Below, piece by piece: positions 20,596 to 31,894 of a stretch of 64,000 bases of DNA. This DNA is from Drosophila persimilis (lineage: Eukaryota > Arthropoda > Insecta > Diptera > Drosophilidae). Numbering within the stretch: position 1 is the stretch's first letter; the number at the start of each line of letters is the position of its first letter. The DNA is taken from contig NW_020825479.1 in NCBI RefSeq assembly GCF_003286085.1, positions 124,001 through 188,000 on the forward strand, in the 5' to 3' direction. Made by a program: the position numbers and the translations under genes. The notes beneath the pieces are model-generated. The model did no database searches and was not told the DNA's origin. It was given only the letters and a program-made list of their open reading frames with translations.

Positions 20596-20928
20596 TTACT
20601 TCGCACCAGTGCGAAGTTGTTTATTGATTTCCTTGATGCGCTCTTGGCAGCGTTGTCGGTCCTCTTCATTTGTATATGCTTTTTCCAGGTCCCGCTCCAG
20701 ACGTCGTTGTTGAAGCAGCCGTTTGATCCGGCCGCCCCTCTTTGTTTTCTTCCTTGGGCGTTTTTCTTGTCGTGCCCTGTACTCAGCTATTGTGAGTGGG
20801 CGTGGTCCATCGTTTGGATACACTTCTAATGCCTCTTGTAGGCTGAGTGCGTCCCTTTGCTCGGTAGGAGCAGCGTCGGCGAAGTCTGGTGCATTTTCTG
20901 CTGCTGGAGTGGTTGTGTTACTGTCCAT
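20596..20928 (-). CDS. Leader ORF, 110 aa, basic coiled-coil-like protein
   Basis: ATG at 20928 (MDSNTTTPAAENAPDF). Acidic and Ala/Pro-rich first half, then a strongly basic, helical second half (RARQEKRPRKKTKRGGR, then LQQRRLERDLEKAY and ERIKEINKQL), resembling an RNA-binding or dimerising tail. A non-ATG start 87 bp upstream would give 139 residues. It is the first frame in the genomic RNA. Its function is unknown; unbroken frames suggest selection or recent origin. Confidence 0.5.
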   Translation of the reverse strand: MDSNTTTPAAENAPDFADAAPTEQRDALSLQEALEVYPNDGPRPLTIAEYRARQEKRPRKKTKRGGRIKRLLQQRRLERDLEKAYTNEEDRQRCQERIKEINKQLRTGAK

Positions 20929-21430
20929 CGACGGTGCAAGGGGCGGTCCTATGCCACTCGCACTTATATTATTGGTCCTTGCTGGGTCTAGTGGGGCCGG
21001 TGCTGGTCTTCGCACAGGTTTTTATATTGCGTGTACGCTCTTTGTGGCGCGGGCTGTTATATCTCCTTGGGTATTATGTATTCCTGGCCGCATTGTAGCC
21101 GCCAAATTTAAGGGTATAAATTATAATGCAACATGGGTTTGTGCGTAATATCGTCGGCAGTCGTGCATGGGTCTGGCGAAACGGCTGGTTTGGCTTTCTG
21201 CTGGGTTTTTTTTTTTCTTGGCACTGGCACTGGGGACAACACTGTTTCAATAGTTTTTCCAATTTTCTTTTGACTTGGTCCGATTTTTTAAAACAAAATC
21301 ACATGGTATTATATTTTTTTTTTTTTCGGCCATTCTTTGTCTTTCAAAATTTTAACACTTTTTTTTTTTAAAATTTCTCTCTTTTTTTTTTCTCAATCCT
21401 TAGATTGATCCATCGCGTAGGACATATCGA

Positions 21431-21448
21431 GTCCTGTCACGGTCGCCA
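21431..21448 (-). other. Primer binding site, tRNA-Arg type
   Basis: Minus strand TGGCGACCGTGACAGGAC directly abuts the 5' LTR. Typical of 412/mdg1 elements. Confidence 0.85.
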
Positions 21449-21927
21449 TGTAAAATGAAATGTTCAAATCCTTTTTGTTGGATCGTTGGGGCTCAACCCT
21501 CCGATCTGTTTTATTGTGATTTCTCTTCTGTATTTTACAATTGTGGTTTGGGCTTTTGTAAGCCCAAAGCCGCGGAGCTGCGCTGCCAGTGACGCCGGCA
21601 GCGGAGCGGCAGAACTATGTGTTCTTATCTCTTATATGTTAATATGTATATGCTCAGCGCTGTTGGCAGCGAGAGCGCGAGGGAAGATATATGTGTGTAT
21701 GCATGTATATTAGTGCCGTCAAGTCATGGGAACATGCTGACGCTGCACTTGGGTCGCTCGAGGCATTCTTGAGTGAATCGTAATACGATCACCCAGAATG
21801 TCTGGGACTTTATTGTTACGTAAACACTGAAACAAAGTGTTACAGTGTGTATTCTTTAAGTACCGTCGGTACAGTGGGTATTCGAAATAATGAATACTTT
21901 ACTTTACTTTAATATGAGCATACTACA
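21449..21927 (-). repeat. 5' LTR of the 412-type element
   Basis: 479 bp, matching 13807-14285. Followed on the plus strand by the target duplication CTTT. Confidence 0.9.
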
Positions 21928-22119
21928 CTTTCATTTTTTTCCCGCTCGACGTGCGTTTGTAAGTCAGATCCGCGTTTAAGTTCGTGAAAGTCGGGAAAAT
22001 TGTGGAAAATTCGACGGGAAAAGTGTCGAGCAGGTGTGTAGTGAAGTTTGGTGTGTTTTAATGTGTTTTAAAGCAACAAAAAAGTTTTTGATCAAGGGTG
22101 GGGGTGTAGAAAAAGTAAA

Positions 22120-22517
22120 ATGGCAGCAAAAATGCAGCTCGACGAAGGAAAAGGGCGGCAATGTGTGATATTTTTAGGTAAAATGTAGCGAAACATATTA
22201 TTTTTGTATAAATTCATTTTTTGTATGTGCCAAAATCTAAAATGTTTTATTGCTTCCTTGCCTCGTTCTTTTTTTTCGTTTGATCACGTGAGTTCCAGCT
22301 ACATATGTGTGTGGGTGTGTGTGCTTGAAAATTCGTCAAGTTTTGTCCCTTTCCCACTCCATGATGCAAAAGTGAAGAAGAGAATCGAAACTGAATGCGT
22401 GCTCTCGTTCCAAGTGAATTTCCTTGAAAGGGTGAGGCAATACCCAGTGCTGCTGATCTGTTTCTCTCTTGTTTAGTCTGTCCACACGAACCTCCGCCCT
22501 CTTGTGCCACACCTTAA
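22120..22517 (+). CDS. Candidate first coding exons of a host gene (or a 32-codon spliced ORF)
   Basis: Upstream sequence (21932-22119) resembles a Drosophila 5' UTR. ATG at 22120 opens 19 codons (MAAKMQLDEGKGRQC...) and the frame meets TTTTTAG|GTAAAA at 22177/22178. A pyrimidine-rich acceptor (TTTCTCTCTTGTTTAG) ends at 22476. Joining 22177 to 22477 keeps the frame open for 13 more codons to TAA at 22517. I do not recognise the protein. It could be a short peptide, a gene start whose remainder was lost when the array at 22604 inserted, or chance. The 412-type element sits about 190 bp upstream, near where a promoter would be. Confidence 0.25.
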
Positions 22518-22603
22518 ATTAATAAGCATCATATTTGTGCTCTAATTGAAAATAATTTTGTTTTTTTGGTATATCAATTTCAACTAAAAAATATTATATA
22601 TAT

Positions 22604-23295
22604 AGTGACATATCTATAGTCCATGCTCCGCATACCCTTGTCTATGTCTATTACCCTGCACCCACAATACTATAAACAATCCGACACTCTCAGCTTCGAA
22701 ACCCCATAAACAATCTCACGCTCGAAATGGACCACGCGTAACCGATTGCAGGCAATGTAAACAAACACCCTAAGCTAGAAGTGGAACATAAAACAATAGA
22801 TGCCGCATTAGAATCCAGCCGCACTAAATCCAGCCGCACTAGAATCACGCCACTCTTCAGAGATCAATTACTAATCGATTCTCAAGAACCACGCCATCGT
22901 AGCTGACCAATCAGAGGCCCTATTCTCAGCCACCCCCAAGTAATGCAACACCAATCAGACGCAGCGGAAGCCTTTCATCAAAAGCCGCCTTTCCCACATA
23001 TCGATCGAGTCACGTACTCCAACTCCAAAGCCGAAGTCGAAGCCAACGCCTCCGAATCCAAATCCGAATCCCAAGCCGAGCATCATCATATAAATAGTCT
23101 ACATTTGGGAAGGAAAATCAGTTCTGTTCAAGACAAACGTCAATCGCGACACCGTCGGAGAATTCAACATAAGTTAATTCCGTTCAAGACACCAGACATA
23201 AGTCATCGTCGGGGAAATAACTAATCAATGTGCACTAAGTTTAAGTGAAAGAATAAAATCTTTTCTAAATGCAAACTGCAGTTCGCATATTTAAC
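22604..23295 (+). repeat. LTR 1 of the array
   Basis: 692 bp. TATAAATAG at 23089-23097 lies 31 bp before the A of an initiator TCAGTT (23118-23123). AATAAA is at 23252-23257. A 93-codon frame inside (22943-23224) is kept in all LTRs but has no recognised domain. Followed by the primer site at 23296. Confidence 0.85.
23089..23123 (+). promoter_or_regulatory. LTR promoter: TATA box and initiator
   Basis: TATAAATAG and TCAGTT at canonical fly core-promoter spacing (TATA first base to start A, 31 bp). The same pair is found in every LTR, for example 48213-48247 in LTR 4. Confidence 0.6.
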
Positions 23296-23313
23296 TGGCG
23301 CAGTCGGTAGGAT
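23296..23313 (+). other. Primer binding site, tRNA-Ser type
   Basis: TGGCGCAGTCGGTAGGAT next to the LTR. Copies at 29788 (one change, TGGTGCAG) and 37216. Confidence 0.8.
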
Positions 23314-23498
23314 CTCAGTTAAAAGTGAACCCTTTTTTTAAGACGATCAATTGGCGTAGTGACAGTTACAGTGCGTAATAACCTACAGTGATCAGAGAAA
23401 AAGTAACGCTAATACTAAAGAGATCCGCCAAAGAATCTACACACGATTCAAACTCAATTAATATTAGAAAAAACCAATAAATAAAAAAACAAATCAAT

Positions 23499-24443
23499 AT
23501 GCCGCTATCAGAAATACACCTGAACCAAGCCTTGAAGTCAATCAGGCAAATTCCACCATACGACGGATGCCAAGAACGTCTGAGTTCGTTCATAAGCAGA
23601 ATTGAGTACATCTCCGGATTGTACCCAACAGAAGACCTCCGACAACAAAGCATCATGTACGGAGCCACTGAGGGTCAACTGTGCGGACGAGCACAACTTT
23701 TATCACAGAGCCTTCAACCCAACACCTGGAGTGATCTAAAGGAAGCCCTAATGAGCAAATTCAACAACCACACTCCATACGAGACGCTACTACAACAATT
23801 ACACGACACTAAATTCAATGGGAGTATTCGTAAGTTCATAGAGGAACTAGAAATTAAGTCCAATGTTATAATAAGCAAACTAAATCTGGAAACTAGCGCA
23901 GAAAATAAGATAATCTTTAAAAACGCTCTGGAAAATGCCACCAGACATACCATAGAAGATGCTCTACCCAATAGACTATTCATTATCTTAGCAAAGAAGG
24001 ACATTTCTACTATGGCCAAACTAGAAAAATCAGCTCAAGAGTTAGGAATCTACGAAAATTTCGTAAATGATAACAAGAATCACGAACACTCAAGAAACGG
24101 AAATAACCATCGTAGGAACGTTGGAACTTATTACCCTCGCTATAGTAGTAACGATTATAACAATCAAAGCCCAAATACTTCCAAAAATAATCATGGAACG
24201 AATCGAAATAATTCAGGAAATAATGCAGTAAATAATAAAGGATTATTTAATGAATTTATAAATTCCTTAAACCAAGGCAGAGCACAGAATCCCACTAACT
24301 ATCAAATTAACCAGACTCAGGCAGGTAGCAGTGCACCGAATCAGCCAGTCAAACGATCTAGGGAAAGCCAAAGTGGACATATGAAAATGGATGTAAATTT
24401 TCAGCAGAGTGCCTCGGAAGAAATCGAGGAGGACCATATATAG
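23499..24443 (+). CDS. gag: Gag, unit 1
   Basis: 314 codons, intact. N-terminal capsid-like region (IRQIPPYDGCQERLSSFISRI, with LSQSLQPNTWSDLKEAL) as in gypsy/17.6 Gag, then an Asn/Arg-rich tail without Cys-His knuckles, usual for these elements. The stop lies inside the upstream extension of pol (-1 phase). Units 2 and 3 have the same gene split by a DINE-1, so this is the only uninterrupted gag of the array. Confidence 0.85.
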   Translation: MPLSEIHLNQALKSIRQIPPYDGCQERLSSFISRIEYISGLYPTEDLRQQSIMYGATEGQLCGRAQLLSQSLQPNTWSDLKEALMSKFNNHTPYETLLQQLHDTKFNGSIRKFIEELEIKSNVIISKLNLETSAENKIIFKNALENATRHTIEDALPNRLFIILAKKDISTMAKLEKSAQELGIYENFVNDNKNHEHSRNGNNHRRNVGTYYPRYSSNDYNNQSPNTSKNNHGTNRNNSGNNAVNNKGLFNEFINSLNQGRAQNPTNYQINQTQAGSSAPNQPVKRSRESQSGHMKMDVNFQQSASEEIEEDHI

Positions 24444-27400
24444 AAATAATTGTAAATAATAAAAAGTTAAGAGGTATCGCGGACTCGGGATCGTCGATAA
24501 ATATAATAAAAGAAAACTATACAGATTCCAAAGTCGATAGCGACAACCTTACCGTCCATACCATCAAAGGACCCGTCCGTCTGACTCAGAGCATTACACG
24601 TAATGCAACCAAAAACTGTCCGACAAAACAAAAATTTTATATTCATAATTTTTCTGAAAATTATGACATACTCTTAGGCAGAGAATATTTGATGGCCAGC
24701 AAAGCCGTCATCGATTACCGAAATGGAACGGTAACGTTAGGAGAAAGGTCATACCCAATCATCCAAAGTGGAGAAGCAATTGCCGACGGCAAGACCGCAC
24801 ACAAAGGTGATAAGTCATCTTCAAAGGAAGATACAACTACACCCAAGTGCCTTGACCCATCTCCTGAAGGAGAGCAATACTTCGCTTCCGCATTAGAGAA
24901 TGAATTAAGGGAATGTAACCAGCTAAGGTTGGAACATTTAAATGACGAAGAAAAGGAGAAACTAAAGAAAGTTCTCTATGAATTTAAGGACGTGCAGTAT
25001 AAAGAAGGTGACATTTTGACCTTCACTAGTACTATAAAGCACGAAATTAAAACCCATCACGAAGATCCTGTATATCGTCGACCATATAACTATGCTCAAA
25101 TACACGATCAGGAAGTGACCCAACAAATAAAAGATATGATTAGACAGGGAATCATTCGTAAGTCGAATTCTCCCTATTGTGCACCAATTGCTATGATACC
25201 AAAGAAGATTGATGCTTCGGGAAAGCAGAAATATCGTATGGTAGTAGACTATAGAAGTCTAAACGAGGTGACAATCAAGGACAAATTTCCTACACCCAGA
25301 ATGGACGAAATCCTAGATAAACTAGGTAGGTGCCAATATTTTACAACAATCGATTTAGCTAAGGGATTCCATCAAATTCCCATGGAACCTAGCTCGATCC
25401 CAAAAACAGCTTTCTCCACGAAGCATGGTCATTACGAGTTCACTCGTATGCCTTTTGGGCTAACCACTGCCCCCGCCACATTCCAAAGATGCATGAACAA
25501 TCTGTTAGATGATTTAATCTTCAAAGATTGCCTTGTGTATCTAGACGACATCATTATCTATTCCACATCATTGGAAGAACATTTGTTGTCTCTTAAAAGG
25601 GTCTTTGGAAAGTTGAGAGATGCAAACCTCAAACTTCAAATGGATAAGTGTGAATTCCTTAAGAAAGAAACGGAATTCCTAGGCCATGTAGTAACAACTA
25701 ACGGCATAGTTCCTAATCCAAAGAAAATATCCGCCATAATAAACTTCCCAATACCCGATACAACCACAAAAATAAAATCATTCATAGGTTTATGTGGATT
25801 TTATAGGAAATTCATTCCCAATTTTGCTAATATAGCAAAACCAATGACACTCAAGTTAAAGAAACGAGCAGTCATAGACCCAACCGAGGAAAAATACGTC
25901 GAGGCCTTCGAAAAGTTGAAAATACTTATCACCTCACCCCCATCCTCGCATTCCCAGATTTCAACAAAATGTTCACGGTAACAACCGATGCAAGTAACAT
26001 TGCATTAGGAGCAGTGTTGTCGCAAGACCACAAACCAATTTGCTATGCAAGTAGAACCTTAAACGAACATGAAATCAATTATTCAGCAATAGAAAAGGAA
26101 TTACTAGCCATAGTTTGGGCAACTAAGTATTTCAGATCATACCTGTTTGGTAGAACGTTTGAGATATTAAGTGATCACAAACCCTTGATTTGGTTGAATA
26201 ACCTCAAGGAGCCAAATATGAAGCTACAACGATGGAAGATCAAATTAAATGAATTTGACTTCAAAATAAAATATTTACCAGGAAAGGAGAACCATGTAGC
26301 CGATGCGCTATCAAGAGTAAAGATTGACGAAAACCTACTCGGGGAAACCATTAATAGTGATTGTGCAACGGTCCATAGCGCGCAAGAAGATAATACAAAT
26401 TATATTCCACTTACAGAGCGACCAATCAATTACTATAATAGACAAATAGAACTGATTAAAGGTAATGAGGATAAGGTAGAAACATCCCACTATTTCCACA
26501 AGATACTGATAAAAATCACATATACTGAAATGACAGAGTCATTAGCGAAAGATATAATAAAGGAATATGTGTGTACCAAAAAGAGTGCACTATATTTCCA
26601 TAACGAAGTAGACTTCCCACTGTTCCAAAAGGCATTCCTGGAGATAATCAGTCCAAATCACTTCACAAAACTGATTAAATCCAGTACCAAACTCATAGAT
26701 ATTCCAAACTACTCCGAATTCAAGGAACAAATATTGAAGAAGCATAAAGAGCTACTTCACCCAGGTATCGAAAAGACCACTAATTGGTTTAAAGGAAAAT
26801 TCTACTACCCCGATTATCAAAAATTAATCCAAAATATTATCAATGAATGTCCTACGTGCAACGTTGCTAAAACAGAGCATCGTAACACCAATCTAACCTT
26901 CGAAATCACCCCTGAAATACAAAATATCAGAGAAAAGTATGTCATGGATTTTTATCTGGTAGGCAATCAACAATTCCTATCATGCATTGATGTATATTCT
27001 AAATTCGCTACCCTTGTAGAAGTTAAGAGTCGTGACTGGTTAGAAACAAAGAGAGCCATCATGAAAGTCTTTAACGAAATGGGCAAGCCACAGGGAATTA
27101 AAGCCGACAAAGATTCAGCCTTTATGTGCGCAGCCTTGCAAGCATGGTTGAATGCGGAAAATGTCAAAATAGAGATCACTTCCAGCAAAAATGGAGCAGC
27201 TGACGTAGAAAGATTTCATAAAACAGTAAATGAAAAATTAAGAATAATAGCTAGCGAGGATAACCCAGAAGATAGATTCACGAAGTTTGAATTAATTCTG
27301 TATACTTATAATCATAAAACCAAACATAATACCACAAATAGGACACCAGCTGATATATTCATTTATGCAGGCTCACCTGATTATGACACACAACTAAATA

Positions 27401-27684
27401 AAGTGAATAAAATCACTCAACTAAATAAAAACCGCATAGAGTATGAAGTAGATACCCGCTATAAACTATCACCTCTAGTTAAGTCTAAAGTAACAAACCC
27501 TTTCAAAAGGACGGGTGAAATTAGACAGGTAGACGAAAAACATTATGAAGAAAAGAATAGGGGTAGGAAAATAACTCACTTTAAAACAAAATTCAAACGA
27601 AAGAAGAAAGCTAATACAAGTAAATACGATAATTGCAGAGTACCCGAACAGAGTACTGGGAATCCGGAGCTACAACATAATTAA
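24402..27684 (+). pseudogene. pol: Pol, unit 1 (one frameshift)
   Basis: The frame starts in the gag end (-1 phase). Protease has ADSGSSINII (DSG active site) and DILLGREYL. Reverse transcriptase has AKGFHQIPM, MPFGLTTAPATFQR and the YLDD box ([11 protein letters not shown]). A net one-base loss near 25934 (ACCTCACCCCC instead of ACCTCAGACCCC in units 2 and 3) shifts the frame, which ends at 25981. RNase H resumes in the other frame ([13 protein letters not shown] at 25969 onward), followed by integrase with HPGIEKTTNWFKGKFYYP, CPTCNVAKTEH, MDFYLVGNQQ, IKADKDSAF and the region around NGAADVERFHK. Apart from this frameshift the gene looks complete. Confidence 0.85.
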
Positions 27685-27700
27685 GATTATAATCTTACTA

Positions 27701-29068
27701 ATGCTCACCGTCCTACAAGCTACCGGACAGAATATAGAGGTAGATCCCATCAACTCAAGGTATGGATATCTCATATTCAAAACGAATACCATTAACATAC
27801 CCATTAATTATGAATACCACTATCTAACAATTAATATAACAAAAACAGACGAAACATATCAGAGTTTACTAGAACAGGCAACCCAATTTGATAACGAAAT
27901 CCAAGTTCAATATTTAGTCGAGAAATTGCAACGCGAATTCAACGGCATAAAAATAGCCAAAAGAAACAGAAGAGGCCTTATAAATGCAGTAGGCACAATA
28001 TATAAATATCTATTTGGAACGTTAGATCAAGATGATAAGGTCGAATTAGAAGGGAAATTAGACAATCTGGCTAGCCACAGTGTTCAAGTTAACGAATTAA
28101 ACTTAGTAATTCAAGCAGTAAATTCCGGCATAGAAGTTGTCAATAAATTAAACAAAGATAATGACAGAAATAAACAACTAGAAATATTAATATTTAACCT
28201 TCAACATTTTACTGAGTACATAGAGGATATTGAATTAGGCATGCAGCTAGCAAGATTAGGTATCTTTAATCCGAAATTATTGAGGCAAGATTACCTGAAA
28301 CACATCGATTCAGAGAAATTATAAAATATTAAAACATCTACTTGGTTGAAATCAGACACTAACGAAATACTAATAATTTCCAACATCCCACGAGAGATCA
28401 GAAATATTCCTATACTTAAAATTGTTCCATATCCAGATGAAGATAATAACATCCTCACTGACCTAACGCAAAACAATTATTACATTCTAGAAAACGAGGT
28501 ATATGAAAAAGAATCAAAACGAAAAATAAATGACGAATGTATTTCAGGAATAGTCAAACAAGTAGAAACAAAATGTCCATACACCAAGGCACACCAAAAC
28601 TTTCAAATAAATTTCATAGAACCCAATATATTGTTAACTTGGAAATTACCTAAAACCTTATTAAACCAAGATTGCCTAAACCAAGAAATAAAAGTAGAAG
28701 GTAACGCATTAATAAAAATACATAATTGCAGCGTACAATTAAACGAGTTCTTAATATCCAACTCAATACCAGAATTTGCACAGAGCATATACATCAACAA
28801 TAACGTAACAAAAATTAAACCACTGTCTTATTTGCAAACCAAAGAAATTGTAATAGAAAGTACGCAATTAAATAATGTATTACATGTAAGCTTAATACTA
28901 CTATTTGTCATAATCATAATAGGATTAAGCTACAAATTGTTTAGTCTAAGTAAAAGCAATAAGCCTAAAACCAACCCGCACATAGAAACATCCTTAGACG
29001 AAGACGAAGAATCCCCAGCAGGCACAGTTTTAGACGCACCCGAACTATATCCAAGGATAATCGCCTGA
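27701..29068 (+). pseudogene. env: Env-like gene, unit 1 (internal stop)
   Basis: Errantivirus-type envelope frame. After a short hydrophobic start it has a basic cleavage-like site (KRNRRG, near residue 90) followed by a Gly/Ala-rich hydrophobic stretch, and near its end one membrane segment (LILLFVIIIIGLSY) and a short acidic tail. One in-frame TAA at 28322-28324 splits it into 207 codons and a remainder that stays open in the same frame to 29068. The same stop is in units 2 and 3. In relatives Env comes from a spliced RNA and can mediate cell entry; here it should be non-functional. Confidence 0.8.
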
Positions 29069-29086
29069 GGACAGGCTTAAATCTAA

Positions 29087-29095
29087 CAATGGGGG
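29087..29095 (+). other. Polypurine tract, unit 1
   Basis: AATGGGGG directly before LTR 2. Same at 36520-36527 and 43907-43915. Confidence 0.7.
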
Positions 29096-29787
29096 AGTGA
29101 CATATCTATAGTCCATGCTCCGCATACCCTTGTCTATGTCTGTTACCCTGCACCCACAATACTATAAACAATCCGACACTATCAGCTTCGAAACCCCATA
29201 AACAATCTCACGCTCGAAATGGACCACGCGTAACCGATTGCAGGCAATGTAAACAAACACCCTAAGCTAGAAGTGGAACATAAAACAATAGATGCCGCAT
29301 TAGAATCCAGCCGCACTAAATCCAGCCGCACTAGAATCACGCCACTCTTCAGAGATCAATTACTAATCGATTCTCAAGAACCACGCCATCGTAGCTGACC
29401 AATCAAAGGCCCTATTCTCAGCCACCCCCAAGTAATGCAACACCGATCATACGCAGCGGAAGCCTTTCATCAAAAGCCGCCTTTCCCACATATCGATCGA
29501 GTCACGTACTCCATCTCCGAAGCCGAAGTCGAAGCCAACGCCTCCGAATCCAAATCCGAATCCCAAGCCGAGCATCATCATATAAATAGTCTACATTTGG
29601 GAAGGAAAATCAGTTCTGTTCAAGACAAACGTCAATCGCGACACCGTCGGAGAATTCAACATAAGTTAATTCCGTTCAAGACACCAGACATAAGTCATCG
29701 TCGGGGAAATAACTAATCAATGTGCACTAAGTTTAGGTGAAAGAATAAAATCTTTTCTAAATGCAAACTGCAGTTCGCATATTTAAC
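29096..29787 (+). repeat. LTR 2 of the array
   Basis: 692 bp. Shares several variants with LTR 3 only (TCTGTTACC, CAATCAAAGG, CCATCTCCGAAG), but its 3' end reads TTTTCTAAATGC...GTTCGC like LTR 1. Mosaic. Confidence 0.85.
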
Positions 29788-29990
29788 TGGTGCAGTCGGT
29801 AGGATCTCAGTTAAAAGTGAACCCTTTTTTTAAGACGATCAATTGGCGTAGTGACAGTTACAGTGCGTAATAACCTACAGTGATCAGAGAAAAAGTAACG
29901 CTAATACTAAAGAGATCCGCCAAAGAATCTACACACGATTCAAACTCCATTAATATTAGAAAAAACCAATAAATAAAAAAACAATTCAAT

Positions 29991-31894
29991 ATGCCGCTAT
30001 CAGAAATACACCTGAACCAAGCCTTGAAGTCAATCAGGCAAATTCCACCATACGACGGATGCCAAGAACGTCTGAGTTCGTTCATAAGCAGAATTGAGTA
30101 CATCTCCGGATTGTACCCAACAGAAGACCTCCGACAACAAAGCATCATGTACGGAGCCACTGAGGGTCAACTGTGCGGACGAGCACAACTTTTATCACAG
30201 AGCCTTCAACCCAACACCTGGAGTGATCTAAAGGAAGCCCTAATCAGCAAATTCAACAACCACACTCCATACGAGACGCTACTACAACAATTACACGACA
30301 CTAAATTCAATGGGAGTATTCGTAAGTTCATAGAGGAACTAGAAATTAAGTCCAAAGTTATAATAAGCAAACTAAATCTGGAAACTAGCGCAGAAAATAA
30401 GATAATCTTTAAAAACGCTCTGGAAAATGCCACCAGACATACCATAGAAGATGCTCTACCCAATAGACTATTCATTATCTTAGCAAAGAAGGACATTTCT
30501 ACTATGGCCAAACTAGAACGAGGGGGAACGTTGTGAGTTGCTGCGGACACCGCAACTCTAGAGTTATACCCGATACTAAGTCAGTATGGCTCTCCTCCGG
30601 CAGACGCCGCTAATATTTAACGACACGACAAAGAGTACGTGCGAGAGAGACAGAAAATCAGTCTGAGCGTGACGTCGGACGCTGCGTAGCCACTGCAAAT
30701 TGATTTGTTCCTTTTGGCTATAAAAATGATCTGATCTGATCCAGATTCAGCAATCTAATAGATATGGTCATTATCTATGATTCTGCGTTTTTAGTTTTCT
30801 CAAATCTGCAATATTGTGGATGCAACAGATTTTCGTCCTTTGTGGGGGCGGATGGGGGTGGGGCGAAATTTGGACATGAAACGGTCAAGGTTCGATATCA
30901 CAGGAGTGTGGATACCAAATTTGGTTGCTCTGGCTCTTATAGGTTCTGAGATCCTTGAACTCATATTTTGCAATTGGCAAAACCGACCATGAAACCTGTG
31001 TGTTAGAGTGAGACAGAGCGAGAAAGAGTGAAATTGTTTTCGTGATTCTGGATATAATAATTATACGATCTGGTTCAGATTTTGCACTCTATAAGATATA
31101 GTCATCTTCTACGATTCTGCGTTTTTAGTTTTCTCGTATCGTCGAAATTGTGGATGCCACAGATTTTCGCCCTTTGTGGGGGCGGAAGTGGGCGGGGCAA
31201 AGTTTTGAAATATTTTTGGAGCAGTGACATATCACAGAAGTCTGGATCCAAAACATCGTTGTTCTAGCTCTTATAGTCTTTGAGCATTAGGCGCTGAAGG
31301 GGACGGACAGACGGACGGACGGACAGACAGACAGGGCTCAATCGACTCGGCTATTGATGCTGATCAAGAATATATATACTTTATAGGGTCGGAAACGATT
31401 CCTTCTGGACGTTACACACATCCACTTTTACCACAAATCTAATATACCCCAATACTCATTTTGAGTATCGATTATAAAAATCAGCTCAAGAGTTAGGAAT
31501 CTACGAAAATTTCGTAAATGATAACAAGAATCACGAACACTCAAGAAACGGAAATAACCATCGTAGGAACGTTGGAACTTATTACCCTCGCTATAGTAGT
31601 AACGATTATAACAATCAAAGCCCAAATACTTCCAAAAATAATCATGGAACGAATCGAAATAATTCAGGAAATAATGCAGTAAATAATAAAGGATTATTTA
31701 ATGAATTTATAAATTCCTTAAACCAAGGCAGAGCACAGAATCCCACTAACTATCAAATTAACCAGACTCAGGCAGGTAGCAGTGCACCGAATCAGCCAGT
31801 CAAACGATCTAGGGAAAGCCAAAGTGGACATATGAAAATGGATGTAAATTTTCAGCAGAGTGCCTCGGAAGAAATCGAGGAGGACCATATATAG
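29991..31894 (+). pseudogene. gag: Gag, unit 2, split by DINE-1
   Basis: Coding parts 29991-30518 and 31478-31894 flank a DINE-1 that entered the A run after CTAGAA. Removing it would leave the same target bases as unit 1, without duplication, as for Helentron-type insertion. Read as it stands, the protein ends after 181 codons. Confidence 0.85.
30519..31477 (-). mobile_element. DINE-1 in gag of unit 2 (D4)
   Basis: 959 bp, opposite in orientation to D1-D3. Starts CGAGGGGGAACG with the hairpin and ends GAGTATCGATTATAA, where the usual GGGTATA end is altered (GATTATAA). Unit 3 has the same insertion with the same altered end. Confidence 0.8.

Larger units (their letters stand above)
13807..21927 (-). 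mobile_element. Complete 412/mdg1-type LTR retrotransposon
   Basis: 8121 bp with two 479-bp LTRs (13807-14285 and 21449-21927), flanked by a 4-bp target duplication CTTT (13803-13806 and 21928-21931). Primer site is tRNA-Arg type (21431-21448) and the polypurine tract is at 14286-14298. Gag and pol are open throughout, and the LTRs look identical by eye, so insertion is recent. LTR start TGTAGTATG (minus strand), Arg primer site, absence of env and small leader ORFs place it in the mdg1/412/blood/Stalker clade. No closer family name can be assigned. It could be capable of transposition. Confidence 0.9.

Noticed and set aside
22943-23224. 93-codon frame inside each errantivirus-like LTR as a gene
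   Set aside because: It overlaps the LTR promoter region. LTR conservation explains it, and no domain or codon signal was recognised.
24402-24443. Shared lack of an ATG for pol as a defect
   Set aside because: Pol of these elements is made by frameshifting from gag, so no own start codon is expected.
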